A stretch of 64,000 nucleotides of DNA. Origin: Rostratula benghalensis (taxonomy: Eukaryota > Chordata > Aves > Charadriiformes > Rostratulidae). Position numbers and translations under genes: made by a program. Below, piece after piece: positions 62,361 through 64,000 of this stretch. Positions within the stretch are counted from its first letter, which is position 1. Each line of letters begins with the position of its first letter. Where the stretch lies: contig VXAI01000182.1 in NCBI GenBank assembly GCA_013399305.1, positions 746,422-810,421 on the forward strand, in the 5' to 3' direction. The notes beneath the pieces were generated by a model. It saw nothing but the letters and a program-made list of their open reading frames with translations. It was not told where the DNA came from and did no database searches.

Positions 62361-63689
62361 TCCTGGAAACCAGCCTCTAAAGCTCTGGAATTGGTAATTA
62401 TTCTATAAAATTACCTGGCACTCAAACTGGCAGCCGGTTGCGCTGCCAGGGAGCGAGTTAACACCGTGCTCCAAAAGATGCCAAATTTGCTAGAGCATGA
62501 CTTGTGTAGCGTGGGCATTTTTCCTGACAGCGCTCACCTCCAAAGTGGAGGCGCAGCTCCTTGCCCTGCTAAGGGAGGGCTGAGTCTGGCCAGATCCTCT
62601 CAGCCCAGGAGCCCCCTGAGGAGTGATTTCGAGAGAGAAAAGCAGGGGAAACAAAAAAAAAAAATCCTACAGCTCTGAGTGCCACCCGCCGCCTGGCAAT
62701 GTCTGCTGAGCAGGAAGAAATGGGAAATGCTCAGCTTGCTGAGAGCCGGCAGATTTTCTTACACCAAATAATGACACGAGGGGGTGCTATTTTAGGCACG
62801 GTTTTGGTAAGGAAAAGAGACGTGAAAAATAACCTTGGATGGAGCAATTAATGCAATATGGGGTGAAGGGGTGGTCGAGCTGCACTAGGGTAGCCAGGGC
62901 TGTGTGGTTCCAAGGACGTGTTCTGAGAAAATGATGAGACCTGACTTGAGAAGTCAACCAGAGGGAGGAACCTGGGGTCTGGCACGTGGAGGCTGCATGG
63001 AATTTCTATGAGTCAAAGGGGCAAAAATCATCCCAAAATTGTTACTTTAAAACGGGGTAGAAATATTCATGAGGAATGGCTGCAGGAGGGCATCAGAACC
63101 TAAAGCAGCAGGGCAAAGGCATTAGGGGAAAGCACAATTTGTGAGACACAAGAAAAAAAAATCAAATATATATTAAATGTGTAATACAAAGTGGCTGGTT
63201 AGGGATAATACATTGGTTGTTACTTCCTCCAATGCAGAAAAATCTGCTGTCCCTTAAATTCTGCTGCCTGTACTCCCTCTGCACTGCTCCTGACTTTATT
63301 CACTCCCTGGTCTTTGAATACTGGAGATGAGAATTGTTAAAGTCAAGCTAGTTAGACCTAGCAAAGGCAGTTAAATAGCAAAACTCCTAGCAGTAGCAGT
63401 ATAAATAGTAAGAGAACAAGGACAAAAGAAGGGCCACCAGGCACTCAGGGTGAGATAAAACGAAGAAGAAAACCTCTTCCTTTAATAGCCGAGTTGGCAG
63501 AAAGGGCAGAGCCCATCCCAGGGGCGCAAGGGCTTTGCAGACACCCGCACTGGCACAGCGAGTTCCTCGGAGGAAAGCTGCAAGTTGCAGTTTACAAGGC
63601 AGCAGCGCATTGATAACAGGGAATTTCCACAGGAGCTTGGCACCACGGTTAAGAACGTCAATCTTAACAAGATGTTTCAAAGTCAAACC
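62361..63689. other. Non-coding stretch between CpG-rich patches
   Basis: About 1.3 kb. The first 300 bases are moderately GC-rich. A minus-strand frame (63387-63686) and a plus-strand frame (62466-62678) are open, but neither shows a recognised domain. No repeat family is seen. Confidence 0.5.
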
Positions 63690-64000
63690 TTAAAGAACGA
63701 CAAACAAACTTTGCGCCGCTCAGACCCAGCAAACAAACCTCCCGGCCTGGGACAAAACCAGGGAAGGCCCAGGCGAGCGGAGCCGGTGGGGATGTCTCGG
63801 GGGCTGCGAGGGCGGGGGCGGCTGCGGGCAAAACGTGCCTGCCGGTGCATCGCCATGGAGCCATGGTCCTGCGGCGCGGTGTCACGTCCCGCCGAGGAGA
63901 CCCTTGCTCGGGGAGGTGTGAGTGGATTTCCTCAAGTGCATTTTGACAGCTGTGAGGAAACGGGGCGGCGGCGGCAGCTGGAGACATTCCTGCCCCCCCC
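63690..64000. promoter_or_regulatory. CpG island, probable promoter, cut by window edge
   Basis: I count about 26 CpGs in roughly 300 bases, with high G+C (for example GGCGAGCGGAGCCGG, GCGGCGCGGTGTCACG, GGGGCGGCGGCGGC). Overlapping GC boxes lie at 63810-63821. In birds such islands usually mark transcription starts of housekeeping or developmental genes. No TATA box is evident. Direction is not settled: a plus-strand ATG with downstream splice donor and a minus-strand open frame (63664-63987) both lie in it. The island runs to the edge, so the gene may start inside it or beyond. Confidence 0.7.
63788..63821 (+). promoter_or_regulatory. GC boxes and G-quadruplex motif
   Basis: Four G runs (63788-63791, 63799-63803, 63810-63812, 63814-63818) are separated by loops of 7, 6 and 1 bases, meeting the usual rule for an intramolecular G-quadruplex on the plus strand. 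The same bases hold two GGGCGG-type GC boxes (63810-63815 and 63816-63821), the known binding site of Sp1-family factors. Both are common near CpG-island promoters and support a start site within or just right of this point. Confidence 0.55.

Noticed and set aside
63664..63987. 107-codon minus-strand open frame in the CpG island as a gene start
   Set aside because: High GC depletes stop codons, the peptide is Ala/Pro-rich without a recognisable motif, and the 3' part runs into AT-rich sequence with no clear donor. Direction of the promoter is left open.

Overview
The window looks like bird nuclear DNA. The evidence is a set of short, mostly 5'-truncated CR1 LINE copies whose 3' ends carry the CR1 octamer repeat (ATTCTATG or ATTCTGTG, twice in tandem). 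There is no Alu, L1 or other mammalian repeat, composition is AT-leaning, and interspersed repeats are sparse. Crocodilian or turtle DNA also carries CR1, so 'bird' is likely but not proven. One run of 66 N (37238-37303) marks an assembly gap.

I find no protein-coding gene that I can support. The longest open frames (177 codons at 9409-9942, 158 codons at 59242-59718, 140 codons on the minus strand at 39382-39804) are close to what chance gives in 64 kb of this composition, and none reads as a family I recognise. I also see no rRNA, tRNA, CRISPR array, operon or complete retrovirus. The window is best read as intergenic or long-intron sequence running up to a promoter at its right edge.

Layout. 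1-15 kb: a CR1 3' end at the left edge, a second CR1 3' end at 2.7 kb, T/G-rich simple repeats, and a patch at 9.5-9.8 kb open in several frames. 15-30 kb: four clear CR1 copies (16.0-16.4 kb plus, 18.7-19.0 kb minus, 22.9-23.1 kb plus, 29.34-29.39 kb plus), a near-perfect 24-bp palindrome at 18.06 kb, and a 70-nt precursor-like hairpin at 19.1 kb. A GATA/E-box motif group lies at 21.8 kb and an enhancer-like AT-rich stretch at 26.0-26.5 kb. 30-56 kb: mostly featureless sequence with a 20-bp tandem duplication (35.6 kb), the N gap, an old repeat (45.1 kb), a minus-strand CR1 (45.9-46.2 kb), a possible inverted-repeat-bounded element (47.4-47.9 kb) and an isolated GC-rich patch (51.1-51.4 kb).

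57-64 kb is the most interesting part. Three stretches (57.1-57.9, 58.6-58.9 and 59.2-59.5 kb) keep CpG dinucleotides or clustered homeodomain/POU-type motifs within AT-rich DNA, as conserved enhancers often do. They lie 4-7 kb from a CpG island that begins near 63.69 kb and runs off the right edge. The island has GC boxes, a canonical G-quadruplex motif, and a well-placed ATG followed by a GTGAGT splice donor. My working inference is a 5'-flanking regulatory region of a gene whose first exon is at or just beyond the right edge. The gene cannot be named from this sequence.
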